A DNA stretch of 64,000 nt from Plasmopara viticola (GCA_001695595.3 MBPM02000004.1:1798001-1862000), one strand, 5' to 3'; numbered from the stretch's first letter, positions 11,981 through 24,670 are shown. Numbers and translations are program-made. Notes: generated by a model from the letters alone, not told the origin.

Positions 11981-14340
11981 GATGGAACACTAAAGCGCCT
12001 TCGTTGCAAAGTGGTGCCTTTGGGTGGGCCCAGAGCTAGTGTGCTTTCAGGAAAAATACGGACCTTCCTTTGCAACTATCGTGGGAGGCAATTCATTGCC
12101 GTACTGTTTGCCTTGATCCCATAATGCTCTTTCTCGACAAAGTTTTGACTTTGTATGGCGGGAATTGTACCATACTACGAAGGGCGATCACAACGGATGG
12201 TGGTAATATACAGTGGTACGCGCACACATTCGTCTGGAGATGTACGTACCACATCAAATCCATGCGTGCCACTTGTCGATTTCTTCAAATGATATACATG
12301 ATCTGCGCTTTTCTTACAGAAGCCTTAGGAACAAAAGAATTCATGCCTTTTTTTGTAAGTATAACTCACCTTGTGTAAGCCATATACTGAATATTGTTGA
12401 ACAGATTTCATTACACCTTATTTACTGAATACTGTGCGTGTAGACAGTAGAGCGTTGTGGAAAGATCGAAGTTTTGCGCATCTAGTATCGAACAATAACT
12501 GGTTTGCAAGACAAGAATAAGTTGGTCGTCGCAAAGGTCGGCGTCGTCACGCGCGCGTCGAGTCGCCCCTGTGGTTTGACTGTTTTGTTGTGTGTGCAGA
12601 TATCATTGAAACAAGAATTGATTTGATTTAATCAAAACACGCTGATATGACGATGTGGCTTGTCTGTCCGCAAGGGGCTCTCTGGGTGACTTCTCACTTC
12701 ATAACATCTTATTCTGCACTATTAAGATACAACTGCCCCGTAGTCGTAGTAGCCATGCATCAGGTAAGAGGTCTCTTCAACGCTATTCTGTACTTGCCTG
12801 ACTTCAAATTCATAAATCTAATTTAAGCAGAGGATGCAATTCAAATAAATTTGTCGCAAATATCGTCTCGTCTCGTTTCGTTGCCAAAAATAGTAATACA
12901 ACACTAGCGTATAATATGAGTAGAATCTATTATATTCTTATTAGTTTTCCAAAAATTCTCTCAAAAATCTCCAAGCTAAAAAAATCAAGTAGTATGTTTG
13001 TAGTGCCAGTTAATGTGTCCGTTTATTGACATTTTGAATGATACCGCTCACTGGGATCAAGAGATACGTGGCCGAGAGAAAGGAAGTCTTGTGTCTTGCC
13101 ACCATGGTCCAATTATGGCAAAACAATCTACCTTTGTCAGATTAAATATTTTCTCTAAAGTTTTTCTATTAGAAATTGCAAATTCTTTGTGTATGGGATG
13201 GTAATGTAGGTATACACCTGCCAAAAAAACCCTCAAGTTTCTTGCGCTGTCATCCTCTGCTACAATTTGGTGGAAGAATCAAGCATATCTTCGTACCTCT
13301 CAAACAAGGCCGAGGTCTCTTAGTTTTATGCATGTATTAAGGATTTACTTTTTCATCAAAATCCTGACCTTTGCAATTAATCTTACGTCTGTTACATAAA
13401 ATGCCTCTTCGAACTTGTGTTAAAAACCATCAGAAACGAATGATAGATAAACACTGGTTGGTCTTCATATTAACTCAAATTTGCTCCAGTCATCTTCTTC
13501 TAATCATCAAGCAGCGCAATGGCAAGAGCAACGTCAAGAATGCCCCATGATGGCCTTCACGGTGTCTTAACACACTATTTCTCATATTTAAGGCTCAGAG
13601 TTACAAAGACGAAGCAATTTATATGGTTGAAGTGTACAAAAAAAATTATACGCATGCAATACCCGCAGATGTTTGTTGCAATGCAGCACTTAAGTATTTT
13701 CTTCTTCGGGTAACATGTACCCAAAATGGAAAATATTCAATATAGGCTCTTATAACCAGCGATAAAAACTTGTAGTTCATGAAACGTAGCATCTAAAAAA
13801 AGAAATGACTGCTGCCTCCGATTACGAAAAGCAGCGGTCGCTTCCACGAAGTACCTACATACATCGTCACTTTAATCGCTTATCCAGACGTACCCAGATC
13901 GCTTGGAAACGGATTTGTGACATGTAGCAGTATTTACCATACGAAGTCGGAACTTAATTCAGAAAGAGCGTCATGAAATTTGATGTAAACAGTACGAAAA
14001 TCAATGGCTCAGAGCAAAGGGTCTTTGTACGAAAAATTTCGCATCAAAGATCTGAAAAGAAAGGTTCTTTAATAAGTAATATGACACCCACGTTAAACTC
14101 ATCCCACTTACGACCACACGTTCCTTCTCCGGTTGCATATCGTACCACAACATCATAATGAACCAGATGGTTTATCCAATCTGCATCTGGCCCATTTTTG
14201 TGGACACGTGACCTTTGCACACACGCAATCGCTAATTGCAACACTAGAAATTGTAGCCTCGCTACTTTGTAGCGACTTGCAATCTTAGTTACTCGACAGT
14301 TGCGAGCAGCATCTCCATGCTCTATTTATCGCATTGAACA
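11981..14340. other. Intergenic; possible orphan exon at 12.65 kb
   Basis: 12.52-12.59 kb is a small GC-rich island. From 12647 the plus strand reads about 39 codons from ATG without a stop up to CATCAG followed by GTAAGA, a good splice donor shape, but no acceptor, downstream exon or known family can be matched, so I do not call a gene. 12.8-13.0 kb is AT rich. Frames at 13.0-13.7 kb show no motif. Confidence 0.3.
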
Positions 14341-15250
14341 TGTTTGCGGCGTAAAGGTCGTCCTTTCTTGTTACGTGCTGGCCAACTATTTGGTTACCAA
14401 AGGTGTCAACCTCAGGCAACAACGTGGCCTTTTGCTAGCGCGTGATGAAGTAAGCCCATATCAACATCGAGTAATTGCACGCCACAAAATCAGTTCAACA
14501 GGGCAAAAGTATTGTAACCAAGTTCTCGCTCTGCTCAACGTCGACTTACCTGTTCCCAACGGAAATTGATTCATCGGTTCTTATATTTAGCACTCTTGGC
14601 ACCAACTTTGTACTATCAAGGACGCCGTGCGTAGCTCTTGATGAATCAGCCTTGCTGTTTTGATAGAGCTGAGGTACGAGCCTATGTCGATTGATGCCCT
14701 TGGCGTGCAGCACCTGTATCTTTGTGGTGTGGAACTTTGATAAATGGACTTGCTTCATCATGCGCTGGGTCGTATCCCGAAGAAAACAATACATATAGCA
14801 GCACAAAATTTTAGCGTTTATTCGCGCCCAGTACAAAGAGCGCCGGCTTGCGTTACGTACACAACAAAGTGGAGGACCCAGCTGGTGACTTGGGTGGATA
14901 GCGCTACGCGTTCTGCTTGCACTTGTGAGGTTGCCGACTATGGATACCGCAAGTTGACCGATACATACGAGAGAGTAGCAGAGAAAGTCGAAGGTAAATT
15001 TGGCGTGCTTGTGTTTTGAGACATGAATAACCTTCCATGCCGTTGGAGTGTACACATGATCAAAATCTGCTTGCAAGAGACTTTGGTCTGTCGATCAGCT
15101 GTGGGTGCACCCCAAATGCAGACGAAATGCAGCCCACATAAATCAATGGCTTGATAGTGTTGAATTGGTGAACGGATTGATCTTGTTGTTGTGGTACGAC
15201 AGATAAAATGCGATTGCTATTCCAGTTCGTAATATTCTAAGAAGCAAGCT
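14340..15250 (-). pseudogene. Decayed and rearranged Mpo1-like copy
   Basis: Compared with the intact gene at 11337-11948, the minus strand shows, from right to left: the N-terminal segment around 15165-15235 (TTGTTGTTGTGGTACGACAG matches the YHNNK region), a middle stretch near 15100-15130 shared with CAGACGA.ATG, the GHGVFE..APALFD segment around 14825-14890, and the C-terminal segment 14697-14815. Stops and indels interrupt every piece. The segment that should lie between them, reading SCYVLANYLVTKG, is found instead at about 14360-14405 on the plus strand, so part of the gene has been inverted and moved. This copy cannot encode the protein. The relationship is seen by direct comparison within the window. 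Confidence 0.7.
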
Positions 15251-16002
15251 ATTCCATCAGGTCGCCATACAGTAAAGAGCTCTCGACGGCGTCGGGGACG
15301 AACGTTACTTGTAAAGGCAATTTTGGATTAATTTATTTTCTGATTCGGACTTAAATATTATTAACAAATGCTTTCTAAAGCCACACTGATAGCTCAGTTT
15401 AGCCATAGTGCGGACAGTTCTTAGAGGTGCGTATAGAGGACGCCGTACGCCGCAGACTCATTTCTGTATACACTCATGGCGTTGGAGTCAGCCTCTTGTA
15501 CAGCTATAGTCGACTCGGCCTTTTAAACCCAGGCAGATTGGGTATAAGACGACCTCCACTGACGCATACGCTAGAGCTTCACTTAAAATTGTTTGTGATA
15601 AGATGATGCTCGTTATGCAACAATGTTTGCTCTGAAAATGAGTACAGAGTGCGAAGAACGCAATGTACGAGCAAGCTAGTTCTGGGTGTTAAATGCACGT
15701 CGCCTAGTGAACCTGATTTGTTTGAATTCATTTTTACCCAGAAAACGGCTTAATACTGCGATTTGCAGGCTGAAGAGGAACATTTTCACTTTCTTGAGAG
15801 AAGCACTTGATGACGCTAGCCTCGATAGCCAATTGTATCTTGCTAGTTGCTCTGAGCTTTTTCGCTTGAGGGTGACCGCTACATGAGCGCAAAAGTTTGG
15901 TCGATGAGAAAGTCAAATCGTCATCTGGCGATATAACGTAGCTGCGCAAATATGTCTACTTGGACCTATCGAGCTGAACTTGTACCCTGTGAGCATTAGC
16001 TG
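15251..16002. other. Intergenic, no supported gene
   Basis: No family motif; a pair of short overlapping frames at 15.69-15.95 kb lie on opposite strands and neither has support. Confidence 0.4.
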
Positions 16003-16118
16003 AGAGAATGAGCCTTGGAAATCATTCAATAGTACAAACAATGTACTACTACATTGTAGTAGGGCAATTGTAGTAGTACAATGTTTGTACTACTAAATAA
16101 TATCTACGGCTCATTCTC
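16003..16118. repeat. Foldback (MITE-like) hairpin, 116 bp
   Basis: Outer arms GAGAATGAGCC (16003-16013) and GGCTCATTCTC (16108-16118) are exact reverse complements. Inner arms at 16030-16052 and 16070-16092 pair over 23 bases with about one mismatch and consist of TAGTACAAACA-type and GTAGTAGTACA-type words. The short spacer is itself partly self-complementary. The whole would fold into one long interrupted stem, as non-autonomous foldback elements do. No target-site duplication is obvious, so mobility is only inferred. Confidence 0.7.
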
Positions 16119-19100
16119 TTTACTTTTTAGAAGCGGCCAAATACTTCGAAAAATGATATGGAATCAGAATTTAGTGTGTTGTGATGAGGTTTCAACTTGT
16201 TGCGCACAAATTGGAATTACCAAATTGTGTGACAAATGTGATATGGCAATGTTAGCGCAAAACAATTGTAGCTTGTATCATTTTTTTGTGCTTTGTTTGT
16301 TCAAATTACTTTGTAAAAAGACCACAACGAAGGATATCACAAAAAATGCTGCGTTTTCACTGTACTTAAGCTTAAAATCAAAGATGAGCGTCTCGACTCG
16401 GTAACGGTCTCTTTGCAAAATAACTACAAGCGATTCTTGTAGAATAAGTCATCGTGAATACCAAAGATATACTTTCAATGGTTTCAAGCCTTCTATTATC
16501 CAACTCTAGAAATATTAGCCGCAGTTTACGGGTTAGCATCATAGGTCTTCGTAAGAAAAACGAGACTCTACAAATTTGTTTTGTGTTAATCCATTGTATG
16601 AAGTTGTGTATAAATGGGCTAAGCTACACGGCATTTTTTTTTAATAAACAGTCCCTGCCTATAGTACATTGATTGAATAGTAGCTGATTGGGCCCTTTAC
16701 AAAAGCTCGTATTTATTGTACTCGATTAATATTCTTATGACTTGCAATATGTTACGCTTTCGGTCTCAAAAGACCGAGGATTTTGAACAGTTACTCACTT
16801 TGAAGCTGCACATTTTCTTCGACATTGATTTTGTGCAAGAATTCTAGAAGTGTATATTCGATCCTAAGCTCATGTGGGTAGATTGTCTGCCTTACCCTTT
16901 TACGGATAAGGCTAAAATTGATAAAGCCACTTTTCGGCATTCTTTTGACTTAACAGTTTGCACTAGTTATAAGCTTAAATAGACGTTCTGAGGCCGCCCG
17001 CTGCAGATGCACCCCTTTTAGCTACCAACAAGCTGGAATGTTCGAGCTCTACAAGCATCTTTAATTAGCTTAATCCGGCGGTCTATCCCCAAGACTGGAA
17101 AGGAGATAGTTCCTTTTTTAATCTTAAAAACATATTTTCGTAAAACCGATTCATGCACACATTTCAGGTCATAGAAGCCTTTGTAGGAGTCGTTAAGTGC
17201 TTCCTGTCTTCTGGCAAGCTTTCGTTTGACCAAAACTTACCTTGTTCGCCTGCATGCAAGAAAGACATGAGTTAATATCATGATAATGAATTATAAAAGT
17301 TGATGGCCACCAATACTAAGGGTCCACTCGAAACTTACACTTTTTTGCCTGCATGCAAGGAAGACATGAGCCATAAGACCATGATTATAGATTATAAAAA
17401 TTGACGACTACCAATACTGAGGCTTCACTCGTCAAACAAATTGCGGTGTTCGCAATATGGACAGCCCGAAGGTAGGTCTGCATCGCACATAAATCTTCCC
17501 AATTCAAGCAGCACCAATTTAAATTACTTACCAGTAAGTTTAAAATCATATACATCAGAACTTCAGTAGATGAGCACACATTGTCCCTAGAATAATTCAT
17601 CAATTCTACTTAAGTTTTACTCGACATGAGAGCTAGCAAGCAAAGCTACATTTTCTATTTCACAAGCAGTAAGCGATGGCATATTATTCGGGTCGTTTCA
17701 AATGGACAATTTTCGTCTTGTCCAAGGGCTTTGACGAGTCGCTGGCAGAACCCGTTCTCTTAATTCGAGGTTAGCGCTGATCACCAGAGAGGGTGGGGCA
17801 TTCTACTAGAAAAGAAAGAAAGCCTCACGATGGGTGTATGGCTAGTACAAAGTACAAGAAACTAAACCTTGCAAGCTTGAAACCTCCCTGAGGAGAATCG
17901 AGCAGCACTTGGCTGCTAGTTATACATGCAAGGATTATCACCCAATTTAAGCGTCGCAAGATTTTGTGCACCGGCAAAAATTACAGCCAGTTACAACACA
18001 TCAATCGATTGAAAGAGGGGCAATCAAAACCAAACAAATTGACTTGACTGTCAATTGCGACATTTCGAGACATCCCACAATTGAAAGAGACCTGGTCGTG
18101 AAAAGTAAGCTTTGCGATAGCTTGCAGGCATCTCTCGACCTCGCCATGACAAGTAATACTTAATCCTGGCATTGAAAGAAAGTGAGCCCTCAATCTTTTA
18201 ATAGGACAGGGCTGTAGATGCTAACCGACAAGGCTTGCATAACAAATTTATATTGAGTCATGTTTCCCATCTGAAAGTTTTGAGAGTACTGATTTCTCCA
18301 CGAATGTAGACGTAACGACGTCTTCAATGCCTTTCTTAGTGTTTGAATTTGCTCCGCTGGCAGATCCGGCTGCTTAAGAGTAGGTAATACGATTCTACAG
18401 GTTGATAGCAATAAGCCACCGGCTGCGGACAACATAGTGCAGCAAGTAGGGGTTGATATTCTTATTCTACACTTTTACTTTCCAGGTACACTACAAATTA
18501 TCAGAATAGCAAATAATGGGAAGTGAATAGAGAAGCGACATCATTATGATCTCCGAGTGTCTACAGCTTTGTGGCTGACAAAGAAAGCATACCCCTCAAT
18601 GTAACAACCATCGTTGTGTCACGGCAGGCGCGCTTCAAACAGAGGCACTCCTAGAGGCTGTACAGCTACTAAAGTCCGAGAAGCTTGAAGTCACTGAGAT
18701 TTTGGCTCAACATTAAGCCAAGAATATCTCAAAGATAGTGTCAGGAAACCAAAAGTCCCTTTTAGGATATACAAACATACCAGAGCTACGAAAGGTATAG
18801 GACGACTTTCTTATGACCATTATAACCTTTGAGCACCCGGCGCTTCGAGGGTAAGCCGCGGTCGTTAGGACAGACGTTAACAGCAAAGTAGAAGTGACAT
18901 GCGACCCACATCTGCGCTTTGCGACTTGTGTCTCTAGTGCATTATACTATAGCCGAGGCGTCTCGGAGATAAGTTGGGTCCAACTTACCGTCTGAGCGAA
19001 TCATATATTAAGCTCGCGGGGGCAAAGTACTTCGTCCAGTGTGGTTAAGTCTGTAACACACAAAAGACTCAGTCAATTCCAATATATATGTATATGTATA

Positions 19101-22100
19101 TATTATTTGAATTGTGGTCGTGACAGTCCTCATAAAAGTTCTCTTACCGGATGCAATTTGCCTTTACGACTACTTGCGCAGTGAAACCGCTATATTGATG
19201 TACAGAACTCGTGTAAGTTGTACGACCAACTCCGAAAATATTACCCAAAGGCCGTTACGATGAATTGAAGGAGATGTATGTTAATCCAGCACCCGTTGAC
19301 TTTTATACGCAACGTCAGTCTGGTCACAATGTTGAATAAGAGGCAGCAAAGGAGATTACCGGGCGACCGAGCTTTATATTCGACGCCTACCATAACCCTG
19401 GGCCGCATAAATTTCAAATCAACGCTAACATAGTAGGCAAAAGACGTCAAGGGATCACCAATATGAAAGTGGTGGATGCTGGCTAGAGGCAGCAAAGCCT
19501 TATTAATGCAGAGTTTCACACCTGGCATACGCAGCTAAACACTTGCTTTTTCTTTGTTGTGGAGCCCTCACACATCACTAATTCTGCTATAGAGGCACTT
19601 ATCTGGTCGACGGGCGCGCGGAGATTGATAGGCATGTGTTTCCCGCCGCGATGAGTGGAGACACTTGTAGTTTTTTTTGCATCAGCAGGCTTGTAGCGGG
19701 CAAGCTTTTAGTTTTTTTTAGTATGGCACAGGCGTAGCTGTTGGTGCTGGTGCAGTCTGCGCCGATACCGGATTTAGTCACTTGCATATTTGCAAGCGTA
19801 AGTAACCGTTTTGGCGTTGGCTTGGTCAACGAAACCATTTCCGCCGCAGGCAGCCCTAATTGCTACTAGCTTGGTTTTCGTTGTGACAAAAACTTCTTTG
19901 TGATCCGAGTTTTGAGTAATCGATGATACTCGCTTCCTATCTAATCGAATCAATTTTAGTCATGGCAGGGAAGTGTAAAGTTCCGTAACGTATACCCGAC
20001 CATTTATAAAAAAGTCTGGCCGAATTTTAAAGACACTTCCAACTTCAGGTGACAAAAGTGGCAGCACTCTCCAGGCTCTTCGATCGCTAGGAAAAAAAGC
20101 TTAAAAAACACCAACGCTGTCAAAACAACCATATTGAGTGATACCCCATTGAAAGTTTCAGTTTTGACGCCAGGCTCAACTTATATGAAAAAAATCTTAC
20201 CCAAAAAGACAGGAATCGAGAAAACTTTCAGGGTGACACAATACAAGATCTAGACACATTGGATGACTTCCTTTATTTGCGTAAGCTTGGAATTAAAATT
20301 GATACTTTGTTTAGCTGAGCCACTTTGATAGTTGTGTTTGAACTATAAAAAGGTGTGGCTCTTGCTTTCTCAAAATTAGCACGGGCATATTGGTCATCAT
20401 GGAAAACTTGTCTCGAAATCATCAAGGGGTAGAGTCGTCTGTGTATCTTTGAATGACAGTGAGAAAATTTATTATATAATTTTTGGCAATAGCCCCTTAA
20501 GATCGTCGTAATTGTGTGACTAGACAATTAAAGATCACTTAGCCAAGTGATAGCTCTTATGGCATAAAGGGTTACTATTATAATCTACCGATTGCCATAA
20601 TGACGGCCTTGAGTAGTATAACCGACTCTCCTATTCAAATTGAGTACTGATCATCTATCCAACTTAGTGCATTATATAAATGTTACCGTGACATGTTTGT
20701 GAGCAACAAATTTATCTTTGATAGTATTGCAATGTTCACCTTATCGCGTACATGGACTAGCCATCACTTTTGGCTCGCAATAAAGTCGTGCATGTATTTT
20801 AATCTTAATGCAAATTGCGTATTCGTACTGTAATGATAATATTGCATCACTTTAATAATAGGATCCACTTCTTTTTGATAAAGCCTGTTAAATATAATAG
20901 CACGTTTCCATATACCACAGTATTTTATATTAATAGATTAACGAACTCTCGAAATCTTGCCAGTGTTTAAGCCATCGTACTGGAGCTGCTGCTCCTCACA
21001 AAGAAGGCGTAAGGCTAAGGCAGGACTGATCTCGTCCAGATTGTTTTAAACGCCAAAAAAGCGGCAGCCTTAAGTAAAGCGCGCAGCGAAACAGATAATC
21101 AATATCGGTGAATAAGCCGTTCTTGTAGAGTGGTACGCATATCCAGCTATATAACAATTGTAGGAAGTGTGATGCCAAATCCAATATATTTCAGATAAGT
21201 TGTCGTTTGCTCATTAAGTGAGCGAACAGAGCCCTTATACTACGGACGCAAAAGCTGTCGCTGGATATGGTCGGAATCCGGCCCAAAAATCCTGATAATA
21301 GGATTTCCCTAAAAAGCAGCAATCACATTGGTACATAAATGTACCCAAGGATATCGTGCACGCCATCGGGTCTATTACAACGTAGAGCAAATTCCGTAAA
21401 CAGTATCAATTGGGGTTTAAACAGCGCGCGCAAAGATTAATTTACAGATAGCGCTAGCGGTTTGCAGAGCAGATACGTAGATGACCTTACTGCTCGATGT
21501 CATAACATGCATCGTCTGGGTAACACTCATCTACAAATTTTATCTTTACATGCCAGGCCTAGTTTCCAGACTGAGTGGGCTTTTCGCGAGACAGCGACTT
21601 GCATAGGTGGGCAAGTTGCAAAGCCCTCGCCTTTGGTGACATTGTCACCTCTTCAGGTCAGTCTTTACCCCTGCAGACTTTCCTCTCTTGACTGGTGAAG
21701 CCTTTTGCATGGCCGACGACTATGACGACAATTTTATAGCTTTTAAAATTAAGACCCTACTAAAAAAGCCATTTTAACAATATTGTAATCGCGTTAAGCG
21801 CTTTCGCCAACTTACCAAGGGAAAGGATAGGCTACTGCTTGCCAACTCCTTCTCCATCACCCAAAGGCGAGTGTATATGTGAACTCCCGAGCAAAGGCAA
21901 GCAGTACGCACCCTTTTTTATCGTGGCGAAGTTGAAGATTCCTAAATATCTAATCCTGCACAATAAGAGGACGAGTCACCTTTGACTTTACGTTCCAGAA
22001 ACAGACGCAGTCTTTGATGTAGGCGCAATATTTGGCGCAGACAAACCCTCAGTGCCGTGCATGGTGCAATCTTGAGCGCAGAGGCTGTTTATGTTGTGAG

Positions 22101-22517
22101 TACACCGGTAAGTTTGGAAAATATTCTACCTGACCAAACTTTTAGAAACAACATTGATAAGCATAATACGATACTCGAATCTCTTTTTTTAGAAGGTAAT
22201 TAATGGAAATAGTGGACAACAAGCTGATGTTGTGCGGCCACAGCAACGGACAAGACCTTTGACACGTCCAAGAGAGCCTTTGATTAAATGATGACGTGAT
22301 CAAGAGCCTCTACGTGTGGGTACTCGCGCACCACAACGTCGATGCAGAGAAATTTCGGGCGAGACGAAGAGGCGCTTGACATGCTTGATCGTATATGAAA
22401 AGGGTCATAATTATACTACTTTCTTGGACTATTAATACCTCTGGTAATTTAATATAGGAGTAAAGAAGGAGAGTACAACTCTGATTTATTACTGGCAAAA
22501 TGATATAAAGCCGAGCA
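16119..22517. other. Long gene-poor stretch
   Basis: I find no gene. Frames of 60-95 codons occur on both strands (for example 17018-17233, 17966-18163, 19241-19528 and 19599-19838) but share no motif with families I know and have no consistent intron pattern. There is an AT dinucleotide-rich patch at 19.08-19.11 kb and a direct tandem duplication at 17.23-17.43 kb (listed separately). A frame at 21462 contains RYVDDL, but the surrounding residues do not fit reverse transcriptase. Confidence 0.45.
17234..17432. repeat. Two-copy direct tandem duplication, period 98-99 bp
   Basis: Unit 1 starts at AACTTAC (17234) and unit 2 at AACTTAC (17332). Shared landmarks are GCCTGCATGCAA, GACATGAG, ATTATAAAA and CCAATACT..GG, each offset by 98-99 bases. 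Several substitutions separate the units, so the duplication is not recent. On the minus strand each unit presents a GTAAG-type sequence at the same relative place, but no coding frame is kept. Confidence 0.7.
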
Positions 22518-23477
22518 TTAGCTGCCCGAGTAGCTGGCGTACCACTTCTGAAGCGGCAATGGCACAAAAGGCATCATGAGGCTCATGGAAGTCGTGGAAT
22601 TAGATGTAAATGGTGGGCACTCACGTGAGGCAGAAAATAGTTCCTTAAAAGCCGACTTGGGAAGCAGGTTTTCGCGATCTGGAACACAAACACTGAACTT
22701 GACATCTTCGTCTTGACTCTTTATTAACCAGCAGCTGGCATTGTCCACCTTAAAGTTGTTCAAGTCGTCCAACACTTTTGATATGGTATACTCTTCACTG
22801 TTAAACACGACATTCACCTCGCTTCTTTCATCTGACCAAGTCCACTTAGCCGTCATTAACACCGATTCGAGGCCATCGAATGGTAAAATTTGCTTAGTAG
22901 CTAAGCATCCATTTGTAGCGATACTGTCTCCATCCTCCAAAGAAATCACGGTCCATTGGTAGCCTCGTCCGTTTGACATGGCTACATTCTGTCGGATAGG
23001 TAGCACGACGCCTGAAAAGACCGTCATTATAACATCAAACGGTAACGAAGAATCGTTCACTTTTCGTGGGTACAGAATTCCACTTATGCTCATGTTACTA
23101 CTGCCTCCATTGACAGACAGCTGGTCTTCGTTGCGCGCTTCATCAAACCATTCAGTCAATTTCTTCTGAGGCTCGGTCAAATACTGACTACTCGAAGATG
23201 AAGCAAAAGCCGCTACGAAAGTGGAATCATTTTCATCCACCGCGCTTTGGTTATTCATGCTATCGTTGTGCTTCAGAGCGAGCACTAGGAAAATACCGAA
23301 TACGACAAAGCCCACGGTCACTAAACATGGACCCCAAGCACGGAGGGTGAAAAGCCGTTGCTCTTTGACTGGATTCGAATCGTCGTCGTTGTGATCATAG
23401 CTTGAGTTGAGCGAAACCGTACTCAGCGTTGCCGCCTGCTTTGGTTGCTTAATGGGCTCTGCACCTTTGCCATCCAT
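22518..23477 (-). CDS. Type II single-pass membrane protein, unknown function (paralogue 1)
   Basis: A 319-residue intronless protein from ATG 23477. A hydrophilic N-terminal tail of about 47 residues, rich in Asp/Asn/Lys, is followed by one membrane span (about residues 48-68, GPCLVTVGFVVFGIFLVLAL), then a Ser-rich stalk and an ectodomain of about 230 residues with several N-x-S/T sites and a few Cys, suggesting a lumenal or extracellular globular domain. I do not recognise a known family. The next gene upstream on the same strand encodes a protein of the same layout, and both share an (N)(G/H)RGY(Q/R)W.V block followed by CL.T..I.P and W about 20 residues on. This indicates a tandem duplication. 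The intergenic gap is 132 bp. The C-terminus is Ser/Met/Pro rich. Function unknown. Confidence 0.75.
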   Translation of the reverse strand: MDGKGAEPIKQPKQAATLSTVSLNSSYDHNDDDSNPVKEQRLFTLRAWGPCLVTVGFVVFGIFLVLALKHNDSMNNQSAVDENDSTFVAAFASSSSSQYLTEPQKKLTEWFDEARNEDQLSVNGGSSNMSISGILYPRKVNDSSLPFDVIMTVFSGVVLPIRQNVAMSNGRGYQWTVISLEDGDSIATNGCLATKQILPFDGLESVLMTAKWTWSDERSEVNVVFNSEEYTISKVLDDLNNFKVDNASCWLIKSQDEDVKFSVCVPDRENLLPKSAFKELFSASRECPPFTSNSTTSMSLMMPFVPLPLQKWYASYSGS

Positions 23478-23609
23478 TTTGCAAGTGGCAACAATGGAGC
23501 ATTATAACGAAAGCGACAGCATCGTAGCGTCCCAACTAACTGTAGCACATCTGGAACTAAAGGCCTTTAACAGTCCCTACTACGTTTCTTGCGTTAATTT
23601 TTCAAACGT

Positions 23610-24449
23610 TCACAAAGATTGTTTATTACGCTTTAACAGCATGCATTTCCTCTTATCATTTAGACCGAGGCAGCGCATCGGCCTAAAGGAGCAGACTTCG
23701 CCCGTGGTCATGGGCGCTTCTAGATACTCGCAGCTATTTAGCTTTTGAAATGGTGGATTAGTATCCACCGCCGGCTCGAATTCTGACAAAACCGTAAGGT
23801 CTAATGTCGATTGCTTGCCGTAAATTGTCAGCACAGAACTAGTGGCTTTCACCCCAGCATTATTGCTCATGACTGGAGTCATCTGAAAACGCGCTCGAAG
23901 CCAATCTTCAGCGCACATTGCAAACGGTTCTTCGTAAAACGTGAATTGCAGTGGCTTGCATTGTACGTTAAGATCTGGATAATGCTGCGGCCAGAACGCG
24001 GTGTGCACCGTGTCTGCCAGTGTATACAGCGGCGGAATGTTGCGTGTCAGTAAACACGTTGCATTTGTACTGCTTGTACCCACTGGCCATCGGTACCCGC
24101 GATGATTTCGTAGTACAATCACCTCGCTTGCATTTGGTGAAGTAACTACCATGCGACCATCGAAATGAAGTCTATGTGAGCATTGTGAATACCGCGGCCA
24201 TAAATGCCCAGTCACATTCACTCTTTCTGTTGTCGTCAATTTAGTGTTTAAGCGTAGGTCGAATGAAATGGCCGAGGCGTTCTTCACTGCGTTGAAAACG
24301 GCAGACGCTTGACGGTGCGCTGTTGACGTAGACATTACTGCTATCCAGAGACACATGACGACGTTGACAAGCACAAACACTGCAAGACCCAAACAAACAG
24401 AATCTCGCCCAGTCCAGCGCGACTTAGTGACTATCGCAGACACTACCAT
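23610..24449 (-). CDS. Type II single-pass membrane protein, unknown function (paralogue 2)
   Basis: A 279-residue frame from ATG 24449; the open frame extends eight codons further to a TTG at 24473, below an in-frame stop, so 24449 is the first ATG. A short basic N-terminus precedes one membrane span (LGLAVFVLVNVVMCLWIAV, about residues 20-38). The remaining 240 residues carry several N-x-S/T sites and six or more Cys, consistent with a glycosylated, disulfide-bonded ectodomain. The block NHRGYRWPVG..CLLTRNIPP lines up with RGYQWTV..CLATKQILP of the neighbouring gene, showing that they are diverged tandem duplicates. The C-terminus ends in a Lys/Arg-rich stretch. I cannot assign a family or function; a secretory-pathway or plasma-membrane location is inferred from topology. 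Confidence 0.7.
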   Translation of the reverse strand: MVVSAIVTKSRWTGRDSVCLGLAVFVLVNVVMCLWIAVMSTSTAHRQASAVFNAVKNASAISFDLRLNTKLTTTERVNVTGHLWPRYSQCSHRLHFDGRMVVTSPNASEVIVLRNHRGYRWPVGTSSTNATCLLTRNIPPLYTLADTVHTAFWPQHYPDLNVQCKPLQFTFYEEPFAMCAEDWLRARFQMTPVMSNNAGVKATSSVLTIYGKQSTLDLTVLSEFEPAVDTNPPFQKLNSCEYLEAPMTTGEVCSFRPMRCLGLNDKRKCMLLKRNKQSL

Positions 24450-24670
24450 GTACACAATAGTCGTGCCGCACAATCTTTCTTATGAGGTTTTCGAGCTCAA
24501 AGAAGCAACTGGGACCAGTGAGCAGAATTCGGTTGCGCTGCAGTCAGCGCCGTTAATTTGACGCTCTTGCAATAGCGGCCTGTCCCATTCCCCATTGTTT
24601 AGCGGTCAATGACCGTAGCGCTAAATGCGGCGTATAGTATTCACGCATCAAACGGAGGCAGTGCTTTTGG

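Noticed and set aside
21462..21698. Frame containing RYVDDL, like a reverse-transcriptase YVDD box
   Set aside because: Residues on both sides do not fit Copia or gypsy reverse transcriptase, and no other pol motif is near.
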